A DNA stretch of 64,000 nt from Mycolicibacter longobardus (GTDB lineage: Bacteria > Actinomycetota > Actinomycetes > Mycobacteriales > Mycobacteriaceae): positions 1 through 64,000 of the forward strand of contig NZ_LQPG01000007.1 of assembly GCF_002102265.1 (NCBI RefSeq), read 5' to 3'. The notes beneath the pieces are model-generated. The model was not told the DNA's origin. It did no database searches and saw only the letters and a program-made list of their open reading frames with translations. This document shows, in pieces, positions 41,423-52,498 of the stretch; position 1 is the stretch's first letter; the number at the start of each line of letters is the position of its first letter. The translations under genes were made by a program, and so were the position numbers.

Positions 41423-42277
41423 ATGACCCAATCCGTGGAGGCAGATGCGGCTACCGATGCGCTACCGCTGGGGCCGCAGTCCCTGGTGTGGCGCTACTTC
41501 GGTGACAACCGGATGTATTTGATCGGGCCACGACCGGCGGTGCTGCAGAACATGCTCGCCGAGCTGGGCCAGGGCGTGCTCGATCACTCGGTGTTCTTCA
41601 CCGACACCGCCGCCCGCGTCAAACGCTCGCTGCCGCCGATCTTCATGACCGTCTACGGCGCCGAGTCCGACAATCCCGGCCAGCAGGTGCGCGACTTCCA
41701 CCGCAACATCAAGGGTCAGATGCCCGACGGAAATCGGTATCACGCCCTGGATCCCGAAACCTACTTCTGGGCGCACGCCACCTTCGTCGAGCAGGTGCTG
41801 TACTTCGCCGACACCTTCGTCAAGCGCCTGAGCGCCGAAGACAAAGAGCAGATCTACCTCGAATCCAAGACCTGGTATCGCCGCTACGGGGTCAGCGACC
41901 GGGCGATGCCGGCCGACTACGCCGAGTTCGAGCGGTACTGGAACCAGATGCTGGACAAGGTCCTCGTCGATCACCCGACCGCCAAGTACGGCGTCGGGTA
42001 TGTCACCAAGGGCTTCCCCTGCCCCAAAGGGGTGCCACCGAAGCTGTGGCGGCTGGTTGCCATGGTGTTCGATCCGCTCGCGGCGTTCCTCACCACCGGC
42101 GGTATGCCGCCGAGCACCCGCGACCTGTTGGGGCTGCCGTGGAGTGATCGACAGGAGCGGCGCTATCAGCGGTTCGCCGCACTCTGCCGGTCGCGGCCGG
42201 TCAACTGGGTGTGGGACCATTTGCCGATGCGACTGCGTTACAACAAATTCGCCTATGCCGGCTACACCCGGGGCTGA
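41423..42277 (+). CDS. DUF2236 (MpaB-type) oxygenase-like protein
   Basis: A 284-residue protein of the DUF2236 family, which includes latex-clearing protein and MpaB oxygenases that bind b-type heme or another metal. Seen landmarks are [23 protein letters not shown] near 17, the family's D-P-E-T-Y-x-W-x-H-A-T-F stretch near 113-124 containing a candidate metal-binding His, and [17 protein letters not shown] near 151. The substrate is unknown. The start ATG has no ribosome binding site and lies next to a palindrome, so the mRNA may be leaderless. It overlaps the TetR gene by 23 nt. In Mtb this pair is not between imuA' and guaA as I recall, so it may be a local insertion. Confidence 0.8.
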   Translation: MTQSVEADAATDALPLGPQSLVWRYFGDNRMYLIGPRPAVLQNMLAELGQGVLDHSVFFTDTAARVKRSLPPIFMTVYGAESDNPGQQVRDFHRNIKGQMPDGNRYHALDPETYFWAHATFVEQVLYFADTFVKRLSAEDKEQIYLESKTWYRRYGVSDRAMPADYAEFERYWNQMLDKVLVDHPTAKYGVGYVTKGFPCPKGVPPKLWRLVAMVFDPLAAFLTTGGMPPSTRDLLGLPWSDRQERRYQRFAALCRSRPVNWVWDHLPMRLRYNKFAYAGYTRG

Positions 42278-42857
42278 CCCGGCGACCATCGCCATCCTCG
42301 ACGCCGCGGTTGCCGAGTTCGAGCAGCACGGCTTCCGGCGAGTGGCGCTGGACGACGTGGCCCGCCGTGCCCGGGTCAGCCGCACCACCATCTACCGCCG
42401 GTTCGCCGGCCGCGACGAGCTGGTCGCCGCGGTCATCGACCGGGAGAATGCCGCACTGTTCGCCGACATCGCTGCCGAGCTGAAAAACTCTGGCCCACAG
42501 TCGAATTACTACGTCGAGGCGTTCACCTCGGCGATCATGCAGTTCCGTCGTCACCGGGTGCTGAACCGGATGATCACCGACGAGCCGGCACTGGCGCTGG
42601 AGCTCGCCCAGCATCACTACGGCGCGATCGTGGACCGGATGTCCGACGCGCTGCAGGTGATCTTCCCGGCCGGGTTCGCCGAACGCATCGGCCCAACGGT
42701 GGTCACCGAGCTGGCCGACACCATCCTGCGGTACGCGGCGATGGCGCTGTTGTTGCCGACGCGCGAACCGCTGGATTCCACCGAGGACGTCCGCACGTTC
42801 GCGACCGTGCATTTTCTGCCCAGCCTTCCCGCGGCGCTCCGCGCAGTGCCGGTGTAG
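42255..42857 (+). CDS. TetR/AcrR family transcriptional regulator
   Basis: A 200-residue one-domain repressor. The helix-turn-helix is residues 12-55, with [43 protein letters not shown] containing the conserved T-IYRRF recognition helix. The C-terminal ligand domain is helical and diverse. It probably represses its own operon with the upstream DUF2236 gene. The start codon lies in the end of DUF2236, giving coupled translation. The effector is unknown. It converges on guaA with 4 nt between stops. Confidence 0.9.
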   Translation: MPATPGADPATIAILDAAVAEFEQHGFRRVALDDVARRARVSRTTIYRRFAGRDELVAAVIDRENAALFADIAAELKNSGPQSNYYVEAFTSAIMQFRRHRVLNRMITDEPALALELAQHHYGAIVDRMSDALQVIFPAGFAERIGPTVVTELADTILRYAAMALLLPTREPLDSTEDVRTFATVHFLPSLPAALRAVPV

Positions 42858-42861
42858 CGGG

Positions 42862-44415
42862 CTACTCCCACTCGATAGTGCCGGGCGGCTTGCTGGTGAC
42901 GTCCAGCACCACGCGGTTGACCTCGGACACCTCGTTGGTGATCCGGGTGGAGATGCGCTCCAGCACCTCGTAGGGCACCCGGGTCCAGTCGGCGGTCATG
43001 GCGTCCTCACTGGACACCGGCCGCAGCACGATCGGATGCCCGTAGGTGCGGCCGTCGCCCTGCACCCCGACCGAACGGACATCGGCCAGCAGCACCACCG
43101 GGCACTGCCAGATCTGGTGGTCCAGACTCGCGGCGGTCAATTCCTCGCGGGCTATCGCGTCGGCCGCCCGCAATGTGGCCAGCCGCTCCGCGGTGACCTC
43201 GCCGACGATCCGGATCCCCAGCCCGGGACCCGGGAACGGTTGGCGCGCAACGATCTCCTCCGGCAGTCCCAACTCGCGTCCCACCGCGCGCACCTCGTCT
43301 TTGAACAGCAGCCGCAGCGGCTCGACGAGGCTGAACTTCAGATCGTCGGGCAGCCCGCCGACGTTGTGGTGGCTCTTGATGTTCGCGGTGCCGGCACCCC
43401 CGCCGGATTCCACCACGTCGGGATACAGCGTGCCCTGCACCAGGAACTCGACATCGTGATCTCCCAAGGTGTCTCGCACCGCACCCTCGAAGGCCCGAAT
43501 GAACTGCCGCCCGATGATCTTTCGCTTGCCCTCGGGATCGGACACCCCGGCCAGCGCGTCGAGGAACACGCCCGCGGCGTCCACGGTGACCAGGTTCGCG
43601 CCGGTGGCGGCGACGAAGTCGTTCTGCACCTGCTCACGCTCCCCGGCGCGCAACAGCCCGTGGTCGACGAACACACACGTCAGCCGGTCACCGATGGCAC
43701 GCTGCACCAGCGCCGCGGCCACCGCGGAGTCCACTCCGCCGGACAGTCCGCAGATGGCATGACCGTCGCCGATCTGTTCGCGCACCCGGTCGATCAGCGC
43801 GTCGGCGATATTGGCCGGGGTCCACTGCGCGTCGATACCCGCGAACTCGTGCAGGAACCGGCTGAGCACCCGCTGCCCGTACGGGGTGTGGATCACCTCG
43901 GGGTGATACTGCACCCCGGCCAGCCGGCGGGCGCGGTTCTCGAACGCGGCCACCGGCGCACCCGCGGTCTGGGCCACCACCGTGAACCCGTCCGGTGCGA
44001 TGGTCACCGCGTCGCCGTGGCTCATCCACACCGGCTGAGTGCCCGGAAGGCCCGAATGGAGTTCCCCGCCGGTCACTTTCAGCTCGGTGCGGCCGTACTC
44101 ACTGGTGCCGGTGCGCTCGACGACGCCGCCGAGTGCGGCCGCCATGGCCTGGAAGCCGTAACAGATGCCGAACACCGGAACCTCGAGGTCGAACAGCGCC
44201 GGATCGAGCCGGGGGGCGCCGTCGGCGTAGACGCTGGCCGGGCCCCCGGACAGCACGATCGCCCGCGGGTCGCGGGCCTTGATATCTTCGACTGTCGCGG
44301 TGTGCGGAACGACCTCGGAGAACACCCGCGCCTCGCGGACCCGGCGGGCGATCAGTTGGGCGTACTGCGCGCCGAAGTCGATGACCAACACGGGGCGAGA
44401 CGATGGTGACGACAC
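42862..44415 (-). CDS. guaA: GMP synthase (glutamine-hydrolysing)
   Basis: GuaA aminates XMP to GMP using glutamine and ATP. The 517-residue enzyme has a class I glutaminase domain with nucleophile Cys in [15 protein letters not shown] near 83 and HPE near 171, an ATP-pyrophosphatase domain starting [16 protein letters not shown] near 222, and a dimerization domain ending [10 protein letters not shown]. It is the Rv3396c counterpart. The start GTG lies 7 nt after the -10 hexamer TACACT, implying a leaderless transcript. Upstream ATGs would extend into low-complexity sequence absent from the family and were rejected. Confidence 0.95.
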   Translation of the reverse strand: MSSPSSRPVLVIDFGAQYAQLIARRVREARVFSEVVPHTATVEDIKARDPRAIVLSGGPASVYADGAPRLDPALFDLEVPVFGICYGFQAMAAALGGVVERTGTSEYGRTELKVTGGELHSGLPGTQPVWMSHGDAVTIAPDGFTVVAQTAGAPVAAFENRARRLAGVQYHPEVIHTPYGQRVLSRFLHEFAGIDAQWTPANIADALIDRVREQIGDGHAICGLSGGVDSAVAAALVQRAIGDRLTCVFVDHGLLRAGEREQVQNDFVAATGANLVTVDAAGVFLDALAGVSDPEGKRKIIGRQFIRAFEGAVRDTLGDHDVEFLVQGTLYPDVVESGGGAGTANIKSHHNVGGLPDDLKFSLVEPLRLLFKDEVRAVGRELGLPEEIVARQPFPGPGLGIRIVGEVTAERLATLRAADAIAREELTAASLDHQIWQCPVVLLADVRSVGVQGDGRTYGHPIVLRPVSSEDAMTADWTRVPYEVLERISTRITNEVSEVNRVVLDVTSKPPGTIEWE

Positions 44416-44422
44416 CGCAAAG

Positions 44423-44428
44423 AGTGTA
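44423..44428 (-). promoter_or_regulatory. -10 hexamer for leaderless guaA transcript
   Basis: On the minus strand this reads TACACT and precedes the GTG of guaA by exactly 7 nt, the leaderless arrangement. No ribosome binding site is visible. Confidence 0.55.
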
Positions 44429-44498
44429 GTGGTGGCAAAACTGCGCCGATCCGACGGCGGGCATGGTGAAGTGGACACCAGCCGGAAGGAGACCCGCT

Positions 44499-45242
44499 GT
44501 GTCCGAGCTGCTCGGCCTGCCCGGATCGGTGCGTGCCTGCCTGTTCGACCTCGACGGTGTGCTAACCGACACCGCCAGCGCGCACACCCGGGCCTGGAAG
44601 TCCATGTTCGACGCGTATCTGTCGGCGCGGGCCGAACGCACCGGCGGGCCGTTCGTGCCGTTCGACCCGGTGGATGACTACCTGCGCTTCGTCGACGGCC
44701 GGAAACGCGACGACGGGGTGCGCACCTTCCTGGCCAGCCGTGAGATCGTGCTGCCCGACGGCCTCGACGACGACCCGCCCGATGCCGAAACCGTGCACGG
44801 CCTGGGCAACCGCAAGAACGCGGCGTTCCACGCGACGCTGCAGGCCGACGGGGTGGACGTGTTCGAGGGGTCGCGACGCTACCTGGCGGCGGTCACCGCG
44901 GCGGGCCTGGCCACCGCGGTGGTGTCGGCCAGCGCCAACGCCGGCGAGGTACTGGCGATCACCGGCCTGGAGAAATTCATTCAGCAGCGTGTCGACGGCG
45001 TGACGCTGCGCACCGAACACATCGCCGGCAAACCGGCACCGGATTCGTTCCTGCGGGCGGCGCAGCTGCTCGGCGTCGCCCCCGCCGCCGCCGCGGTGTT
45101 CGAGGACGCGCTCGCAGGCGTGGCGGCCGGGCGGGCCGGTGGGTTCGGTTTCGTGGTGGGTGTCGACCGGGTGGGTCAGGCCGAAGACCTGCGCAGCCAC
45201 GGCGCCGACGTCGTCGTCACCGATCTGGAGGAACTGTTGTGA
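44499..45242 (+). CDS. Beta-phosphoglucomutase family hydrolase
   Basis: A 247-residue HAD protein, Rv3400 counterpart. It has nucleophile motif [13 protein letters not shown] near 12-24, VVSASANAG near 137, and [10 protein letters not shown] and [17 protein letters not shown] near 175-205. In the GH65 partnership it would convert beta-glucose-1-phosphate to glucose-6-phosphate after phosphorolysis of a disaccharide. I chose the GTG giving [10 protein letters not shown] because GGAAGGAGA lies 6 nt upstream; an upstream ATG has no site and gives no family match. The stop is 10 nt before the GH65 gene. Confidence 0.9.
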   Translation: MSELLGLPGSVRACLFDLDGVLTDTASAHTRAWKSMFDAYLSARAERTGGPFVPFDPVDDYLRFVDGRKRDDGVRTFLASREIVLPDGLDDDPPDAETVHGLGNRKNAAFHATLQADGVDVFEGSRRYLAAVTAAGLATAVVSASANAGEVLAITGLEKFIQQRVDGVTLRTEHIAGKPAPDSFLRAAQLLGVAPAAAAVFEDALAGVAAGRAGGFGFVVGVDRVGQAEDLRSHGADVVVTDLEELL

Positions 45243-45252
45243 AAGCGAGCCG

Positions 45253-47613
45253 ATGATCTCAGAGGACTACTTTCCGATCGAGCCGTGGCAGATCCGTGAG
45301 CCCCGGCTCGACCTGAATCTGCTCGGACAGACCGAAGCCCTGTTCACCCTGTCCAACGGGCACATCGGCTTACGCGGCAACCTCGACGAGGGCGAGCCCT
45401 ACAACCTGCCCGGCACCTACCTGAACTCGTTCTACGAGGTACGGCCGCTGCCCTACGCCGAAGCCGGATACGGCTATCCGCAGGCCGGGCAGACCGTCGT
45501 CGACGTGACCAACGGCAAGATCATCCGGCTGATGGTCGACGACGAGCCGTTCGACGTCCGCTACGGCGAGCTCATCGACCACGAACGCATCCTCGACATG
45601 CGGGCGGGCACCCTGACCCGCCGCGTGCACTGGCGCTCCCCGGCCGGCAAGCAGGTCAAGGTGCACTCCACCCGGCTGGTGTCACTGGCGCAGCGCAGCG
45701 TCGCGGCGATCGAATACGTCGTCGAGGCGATCGACGAATTCGTGCGCGTGACAGTGCAATCCGAGCTGGTGGCCAACGAGGATCAACCGACGACCAGCGG
45801 CGACCCCCGAGTCGCGGCGATCCTGGACAACCCGCTGGAAGCCGTCGAGCGCGAGCGCACCGACTCCGGCGCGGTGCTGGTGCACCGCACCCGGGCCAGC
45901 GGACTGATGATGGCCGCGGCCATGCATCACGAGATCGAGGTCCCGGGCCGGGTCCAGGTCAACACGATGGCCATCCCCGACGTGGCGGCGACCACCGTGG
46001 TGTGCGGCCTGCGTCCGGGGCAGAAGCTGCGGATCGTCAAGTATCTGGCCTACGGCTGGTCCAGTGAGCGGTCCCGGCCCGCGTTGCGCGACCAGGCGAT
46101 CGCAGCGCTGACCGGTGCCCGCTACAGCGGCTGGCAGGGGCTGCTCGACTCCCAGCGGTCCTACCTGGATGAGTTCTGGGACGGCGCCGACGTCGAGGTC
46201 GACGGTGACCCGGACTGCCAGCAGGCGGTCCGCTTCGCGCTGTTCCACCTCCTGCAGGCCAGCGCGCGCGCCGAACGCCGGGCGATACCCAGCAAGGGGC
46301 TGACCGGCACCGGGTATGACGGCCATACCTTTTGGGACAGTGAGAGTTTCATACTTCCGGTACTGATCTACACGGCTCCGGATGCGGCGGCCGACGCGCT
46401 GCGGTGGCGGGCGACGACGATCGATCTGGCCCGCGAGCGGGCCGCCGAACTCGGGCTGGCCGGAGCGGCGTTCCCGTGGCGGACGATCCGGGGCCAGGAG
46501 TGCTCCGGGTATTGGCCGGCGGGTACCGCCGCCTGGCACATCAACGCCGACATCGCGGCGGCGTTCGAGCAGTACCGGATCGTCACCGGGGACGACTCGC
46601 TGGAGACCGAGTGCGGGCTGACGGTGCTGGTCGAGACCGCCCGGCTGTGGCGGTCGCTGGGTCACCACGACCGGCACGGCGTGTGGCACCTGTCCGGGGT
46701 GACCGGCCCCGACGAGTACACCGCGATCGTCCGGGACAACGTGTTCACCAATCTGATGGCCGCCCACAATCTGCGCACCGCCGCCGAAGCGTGCGCCCGC
46801 CACCCCGATGCCGCCCACGAGTTGGGGGTCACCACCGAGGAGATGGCGGGCTGGCGGGATGCCGCCGACGCCGCACACATCCCCTATGACGAAGAGCTGG
46901 GCGTACATCCGCAGTGCGAGGGCTTCACCTCCGCCGCGGAGTGGGACTTCGACGGGCGCACCACCTATCCGTTGCTGCTCAACGAGCCCTACGTGCGGTT
47001 GTACCCGGCCCAGGTGGTCAAGCAGGCCGACGTCCTGCTGGCCATGCACTGGCGCAGTCACGCGTTCACCCCCGAGCAGAAGGCCCGCAACGTCGACTAC
47101 TACGAGCGGCGCACGGTGCGGGACTCGTCACTGTCGGCGTGCACCCAGGCGGTGATGTGCGCCGAGGTGGGACACCTGGAGCTGGCCCACGACTACACCT
47201 ACGAAACGGCGTTCGTCGACCTGCGCGATCTGCACGACAACACCCGCGAGGGACTGCACCTGGCGGCGCTGGCCGGGACCTGGCTGTCCCTGGTGGCCGG
47301 GTTCGGCGGCCTGCGTGACGACGACGGCGTGCTGATGCTGAACCCGGCCCTGCCAGACGGGATCTCCCGCCTTCGATTCCGGTTGCGCTGGAAGGGGTTC
47401 CGCGTGACGGTCAATGTCACCGACACCGAGGTCACCTACATCCTGCGCGACGGCCCAGACGGCCGGCTGACGATCAACCATGCCGGTGAGGAACTCGAGT
47501 TGACCACCCAGTCACCCACGACGGTGCCGGCGCGCCGCCGTGACCCACTGCTGCCACCACCGCAGCAGCCGCCCGGCCGCGCGCCGAGCCATCGGCGGGA
47601 GGTCGGCCGGTAG
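45253..47613 (+). CDS. GH65 family glycoside phosphorylase/hydrolase
   Basis: A 786-residue GH65 protein, the same length as Mtb Rv3401. GH65 enzymes phosphorolyse or hydrolyse alpha-glucosides such as maltose, trehalose or kojibiose. The sequence has GHTFWDSESFILPVLIY near 356, the general-acid motif SGVTGPDEYTAI near 487 with catalytic Glu, and VVKQADVLLAMHW near 590, where phosphate or water is positioned. Partnership with the upstream beta-phosphoglucomutase favours a phosphorylase making beta-glucose-1-phosphate. The exact disaccharide cannot be read. Converges on choD with 11 nt between stops. Confidence 0.9.
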   Translation: MISEDYFPIEPWQIREPRLDLNLLGQTEALFTLSNGHIGLRGNLDEGEPYNLPGTYLNSFYEVRPLPYAEAGYGYPQAGQTVVDVTNGKIIRLMVDDEPFDVRYGELIDHERILDMRAGTLTRRVHWRSPAGKQVKVHSTRLVSLAQRSVAAIEYVVEAIDEFVRVTVQSELVANEDQPTTSGDPRVAAILDNPLEAVERERTDSGAVLVHRTRASGLMMAAAMHHEIEVPGRVQVNTMAIPDVAATTVVCGLRPGQKLRIVKYLAYGWSSERSRPALRDQAIAALTGARYSGWQGLLDSQRSYLDEFWDGADVEVDGDPDCQQAVRFALFHLLQASARAERRAIPSKGLTGTGYDGHTFWDSESFILPVLIYTAPDAAADALRWRATTIDLARERAAELGLAGAAFPWRTIRGQECSGYWPAGTAAWHINADIAAAFEQYRIVTGDDSLETECGLTVLVETARLWRSLGHHDRHGVWHLSGVTGPDEYTAIVRDNVFTNLMAAHNLRTAAEACARHPDAAHELGVTTEEMAGWRDAADAAHIPYDEELGVHPQCEGFTSAAEWDFDGRTTYPLLLNEPYVRLYPAQVVKQADVLLAMHWRSHAFTPEQKARNVDYYERRTVRDSSLSACTQAVMCAEVGHLELAHDYTYETAFVDLRDLHDNTREGLHLAALAGTWLSLVAGFGGLRDDDGVLMLNPALPDGISRLRFRLRWKGFRVTVNVTDTEVTYILRDGPDGRLTINHAGEELELTTQSPTTVPARRRDPLLPPPQQPPGRAPSHRREVGR

Positions 47614-47624
47614 CGCCTGCCGGA

Positions 47625-49385
47625 TCAGCCCGCGGAGCCGACCGAGTCGGCGGGTTTCCAGCGCAGTGTGCCGACGGCGCGATCCGGCACCACCGGGTTC
47701 TTCGGCGCGATCGGGTCCAGCCGCCGATAGGCCTCGTTCTGGGCCGGCCGCAGATCGGTCTCACCCTTGTTGGGCCACAGTGACGCGGCGCGCTCGGCCT
47801 GCGCGGTGATCGACAGCGACGGGTTGACGCCGAGGTTCGCCGACACCGCCGCGCCGTCCATCACCGCCAGTGTCGGGTAGCCGTACACCCGCTGGTAGGG
47901 ATCGATGACGCCGTGCTCGGGACTGTCCCCGATCGCCGCACCGCCCAGGAAGTGCGCGGTCAGGGGGATGTTGAACAGCTCCCCCCAAGTGCCGCCGGCC
48001 ACCCCGTCGATCTTGGCGGCGATGCGGCGGGTGACGTCGTTGCCGACCGGGATCCAGCTCGGGTTGGGCTCGCCGTGCCCCTGCTTGCTGGAGTAGCGGC
48101 GGATGCCCAGCTTGCCGCGTTTGGTGAAGGTGGTGATCGAGTTGTCCAGATGCTGCATGACCAGCGCGATGACGGTGCGCTCGCTCCAGTGCCGCGGGTT
48201 CAGCAGCCGCAGGATGTGGCGGGGGTCTTCGCGGGCCTGGTCCAGCAACTGGCGCCACCGCGGGGTGTCGGTCCCCTGCGGACCGGCGCCGTCGGTCATC
48301 AGGGTCTGCAGCAGTCCCATGGCGTTGGAGCCCTTGCCGTAGCGGACCGGTTCGACGTGGGTGTCGGAAGTGGGGTGAATCGAGGAGGTGATCGCCACCC
48401 CGTGGGTCAGGTTCAGATCCGGATCGACGTTCAATGTCGCCGCACCCACGATGGATTCGGAGTTGGTGCGGGTCAGCACGCCCAGTTTGTCGGACAGCTT
48501 GGGCAGCTTGCCCTTGTCGCGCATCTTGAACAGCAGCCGCTGGGTGTTGTAGGTGCCGGCGGCCAGAATCAGATACCGCGCGGTGAAGGTCTTGCGGCCG
48601 CGACGCACCCGCAGGCCGGTGCGCACCGTGTGCACCTGCCACAGCCCGTCCCCGCCCTGTTCGAAACCGGTTACGGTTGTCATCGGATGCACCTGTGCGC
48701 CAGCGGATTCCGCCAGATACAGGTAGTTCTTCACCAGGGTGTTCTTGGCGCCCCAGCGGCAGCCGGTCATGCACTCGCCGCATTCGAGACAGCCGGTGCG
48801 GTTCGGGCCGGCGCCGCCGAAGTACGGGTCGGCCACCGTCTGGCCCGGTGTCTTGGCCCCGCCCTCGCCGAAGAACACCCCGACCGGGGTGGCCACGAAT
48901 GTGTCACCGACCCCCATCTCGTCGGCGACCTCCTTGACGATGCGGTCCGCGTCGGTGAACGTCGGGTTCTTCACCACCCCGAGCATCCGCTGCGCCTGGT
49001 CGTAGTGCGGCATCAGTTCGGCGCGCCAGTCGGTGATGTGGGCCCACTGCTTGTCGGCGAAGAACGGCTCCGGCGGCACATAGAGCGTGTTGGCGTAGTT
49101 CAGCGAGCCGCCGCCGACCCCGGCTCCGGCCAACACCATGACGTTGTTGAGCAGGTGGATTCGCTGGATGCCGTAGCAGCCCAGCTTCGGCGCCCACAGG
49201 AACTCGCGCAGGTGCCAGGAGTTCTTGGCGAAGTCCTCGTCGTGGTATCGCCGGCCCGCCTCCAAAACGCCTACGCGATACCCCTTCTCGGTCAGTCGCA
49301 GCGCACTGACGCTGCCACCGAAACCAGAACCGATGATCAGGACGTCGTAATCGGGCTGGCAGTCAGGCTGGCTGTGCGAATCCAT
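47625..49385 (-). CDS. choD: GMC oxidoreductase, cholesterol oxidase-like ChoD
   Basis: A 586-residue FAD flavoprotein matching Mtb ChoD (Rv3409c). The dinucleotide site is VLIIGSGFGGSVSALRLTEKG near 15-35, with AGAGVGGGSLNYANTLY near 91, CGECMTGCRWGAKNTLVKNY near 200, and the C-terminal catalytic region TAHFLGGAAIGDSPEHGVIDPY near 480. ChoD is annotated as a cholesterol oxidase, though its activity in Mtb is debated. The ATG lies 6 nt downstream of the -10 hexamer TACTGT, giving its own leaderless promoter inside the guaB2-guaB3-choD run. A 119-nt gap containing a dispersed repeat separates it from guaB3. Confidence 0.9.
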   Translation of the reverse strand: MDSHSQPDCQPDYDVLIIGSGFGGSVSALRLTEKGYRVGVLEAGRRYHDEDFAKNSWHLREFLWAPKLGCYGIQRIHLLNNVMVLAGAGVGGGSLNYANTLYVPPEPFFADKQWAHITDWRAELMPHYDQAQRMLGVVKNPTFTDADRIVKEVADEMGVGDTFVATPVGVFFGEGGAKTPGQTVADPYFGGAGPNRTGCLECGECMTGCRWGAKNTLVKNYLYLAESAGAQVHPMTTVTGFEQGGDGLWQVHTVRTGLRVRRGRKTFTARYLILAAGTYNTQRLLFKMRDKGKLPKLSDKLGVLTRTNSESIVGAATLNVDPDLNLTHGVAITSSIHPTSDTHVEPVRYGKGSNAMGLLQTLMTDGAGPQGTDTPRWRQLLDQAREDPRHILRLLNPRHWSERTVIALVMQHLDNSITTFTKRGKLGIRRYSSKQGHGEPNPSWIPVGNDVTRRIAAKIDGVAGGTWGELFNIPLTAHFLGGAAIGDSPEHGVIDPYQRVYGYPTLAVMDGAAVSANLGVNPSLSITAQAERAASLWPNKGETDLRPAQNEAYRRLDPIAPKNPVVPDRAVGTLRWKPADSVGSAG

Positions 49386-49391
49386 AGCATC

Positions 49392-49397
49392 ACAGTA
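49392..49397 (-). promoter_or_regulatory. -10 hexamer for the choD gene
   Basis: TACTGT on the minus strand lies 6 nt before the choD ATG, with no ribosome binding site, predicting a leaderless transcript separate from the guaB3 message. Confidence 0.45.
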
Positions 49398-49439
49398 TGG
49401 ACCTACTCGTCGGTAACCGAGCCGAATAGGCGACCCTAA

Positions 49440-49504
49440 CCACCGGTTTCATGCGGCGGTCCCAGCTTCGCCTCTCCTCCGTCGAGCCTCGCTGAACCAC
49501 CGGT
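49440..49504 (-). repeat. 65-bp dispersed repeat, copy B, abutting the guaB3 stop codon
   Basis: The segment begins CCACCGGTTTCATGCGGCGG and ends GCTGAACCACCGGT on the plus strand and matches copy A in the exporter gene in about 59 of 65 positions. Its right end touches the guaB3 stop codon exactly. It lies in the 119-nt gap between guaB3 and choD, outside any gene. CCACCGG is present as a direct repeat at both ends. Confidence 0.78.
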
Positions 49505-50653
49505 CTAGGACCCGACGGTCAGCCCGACCTTCTGGAATTCCTTGAGGTCGCAGTAGCCGGCCTTGGCCATCGACCGGCGCAGCCCGCCGACCAGATTCAG
49601 CGAACCGAACGGGTCGTCCGAGGGGCCGTCGAGCACCTGCGCCAGGCCGGGGCGCTCCCCGTAGGCGACCTGCATGAGGGCGCCGCGCGGCAGCGACGGG
49701 TGGGCCGCCGCCGATGGCCAATACCAGCCGTCCCCCTGCGCCTCGGCCGCGGCGGCCAGCGGTGTGCCCAGCACCACCGCGTCGGCACCGCAGGCGATCG
49801 CCTTGGCCAGATCCCCGGAGGTGTGGATGTCGCCGTCGGCGAGCACGTGCACGTAACGGCCGCCGGTCTCATCCAGGTATTCGCGGCGAGCCGCGGCGGC
49901 GTCGGCGATCGCGGTGGCCATCGGCACGGAGATGCCCAGCACCTCATCGGAGGTGGTCACCCCGGAGGTGGAGCCGTAGCCGACGATCACCCCGGCCGCT
50001 CCGGTGCGCATCAGGTGCAGCGCGGTCCGGTGGTCGATCACCCCGCCGGCGACCACCGGGATGTCCAGCTCGGAGATGAAGGTCTTCAGGTTGAGCGGTT
50101 CCCCGGCTCCGTCCCGGTCCACGGCCACCCGCTCGGCGGAGATGATGGTGCCCTGGATGACCAGCAGGTCGACGCCAGCGGCCACCAGCGCCGGTGTCAG
50201 CGCCTGGGCGTTCTGCGGGCTCACCCGTACCGCGGTGGTCACGCCGGTCGAGCTGATGCGCGCCACCGCGGCGCCGAGCAGCTCGGGGTCCAACGGCGCG
50301 GCGTGCAGCTGCTGCAGCAGCCGGATCGCCGCCGCCGGCTCCGGCTCTTTGGCGGCGGCCTCGGTCACCTGGGCGATCTTGGATTCGACGTCGGCGTGCC
50401 GGCCGATCAGCCCCTCGCCGTTGAGCACGCCCAGACCACCGAGCCGGCCCAGCTCGATGGCGAACTCCGGGGAGACCAGCGCGTCGGTGGGGTGGGCCAG
50501 CACCGGTATCTCGAACCGGTAGGCGTCGAGCTGCCAGGCCGTCGACACGTCCTTGGAGGAGCGGGTGCGCCGGGACGGCACGATGTTGATGTCGTCGAGC
50601 TCATAGGTGCGACGGGCGGTACGGCCCATGCCGATCTCAACCATGTCACGCAC
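49505..50653 (-). CDS. guaB3: GuaB3, IMP dehydrogenase-family protein
   Basis: A 382-residue member of the IMPDH/GMP-reductase family without CBS domains, matching Mtb Rv3410c. The start VEIGMGRTARRTYELDDINIV is the family's N-terminus, followed by a (beta/alpha)8 barrel with TTAVRVSPQNAQ near 140 and GYGSTSGVTTSDEVLGISVP near 225. GuaB3 proteins lack clear IMPDH activity in Mtb and their role is unsettled. The preferred start is the GTG giving VRDMVEIG, because AGAGGAG lies about 8 nt upstream; the ATG three codons later has a poorly spaced site. guaB2 lies upstream in the same orientation, beyond an inverted repeat. Confidence 0.9.
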   Translation of the reverse strand: MRDMVEIGMGRTARRTYELDDINIVPSRRTRSSKDVSTAWQLDAYRFEIPVLAHPTDALVSPEFAIELGRLGGLGVLNGEGLIGRHADVESKIAQVTEAAAKEPEPAAAIRLLQQLHAAPLDPELLGAAVARISSTGVTTAVRVSPQNAQALTPALVAAGVDLLVIQGTIISAERVAVDRDGAGEPLNLKTFISELDIPVVAGGVIDHRTALHLMRTGAAGVIVGYGSTSGVTTSDEVLGISVPMATAIADAAAARREYLDETGGRYVHVLADGDIHTSGDLAKAIACGADAVVLGTPLAAAAEAQGDGWYWPSAAAHPSLPRGALMQVAYGERPGLAQVLDGPSDDPFGSLNLVGGLRRSMAKAGYCDLKEFQKVGLTVGS

Positions 50654-50718
50654 TGTGCCGTCTCCTCTTCGCGCAAGCGCTCATCGGCGGGTCAGCCTCG
50701 TTTCTATCTCTCCTCGAG

Positions 50719-50767
50719 ACCGACATTTTGCAGCAGAAGTGCGAGAAGCGACCTGCAGAACGTCGGT
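50719..50767. repeat. Inverted repeat between guaB2 and guaB3
   Basis: ACCGAC ATTTTGCAG and CTGCAGAACGTCGGT match with two mismatches in 15 nt and enclose about 19 nt. It lies just downstream of the guaB2 stop and upstream of guaB3, which share direction. It could be a partial terminator or an mRNA processing element inside the guaB2-guaB3 operon. No T-tract follows. Confidence 0.55.
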
Positions 50768-50774
50768 TTCGGCG

Positions 50775-52370
<1,596 letters not shown>

Positions 52371-52491
52371 CTACGCAGCCGGGGTGAGAAGTCCATCCTA
52401 ATCGCGGCGCGCAGCTGCTTTCGTCCGCCACCACCCTTGGCCGCCGCGCACCCCCTCAGGCTGCCGCTGGCGTTCTGTCCTGACGACTGCG

Positions 52492-52497
52492 TACCCT
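52492..52497 (+). promoter_or_regulatory. -10 hexamer for the DUF5319 gene
   Basis: TACCCT lies 7 nt before a GTG at 52505, the leaderless arrangement, and only 1 nt before the ATG at 52499. This favours translation from the GTG, two codons inside the ATG-started reading. Confidence 0.5.
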
Positions 52498-52498
52498 G

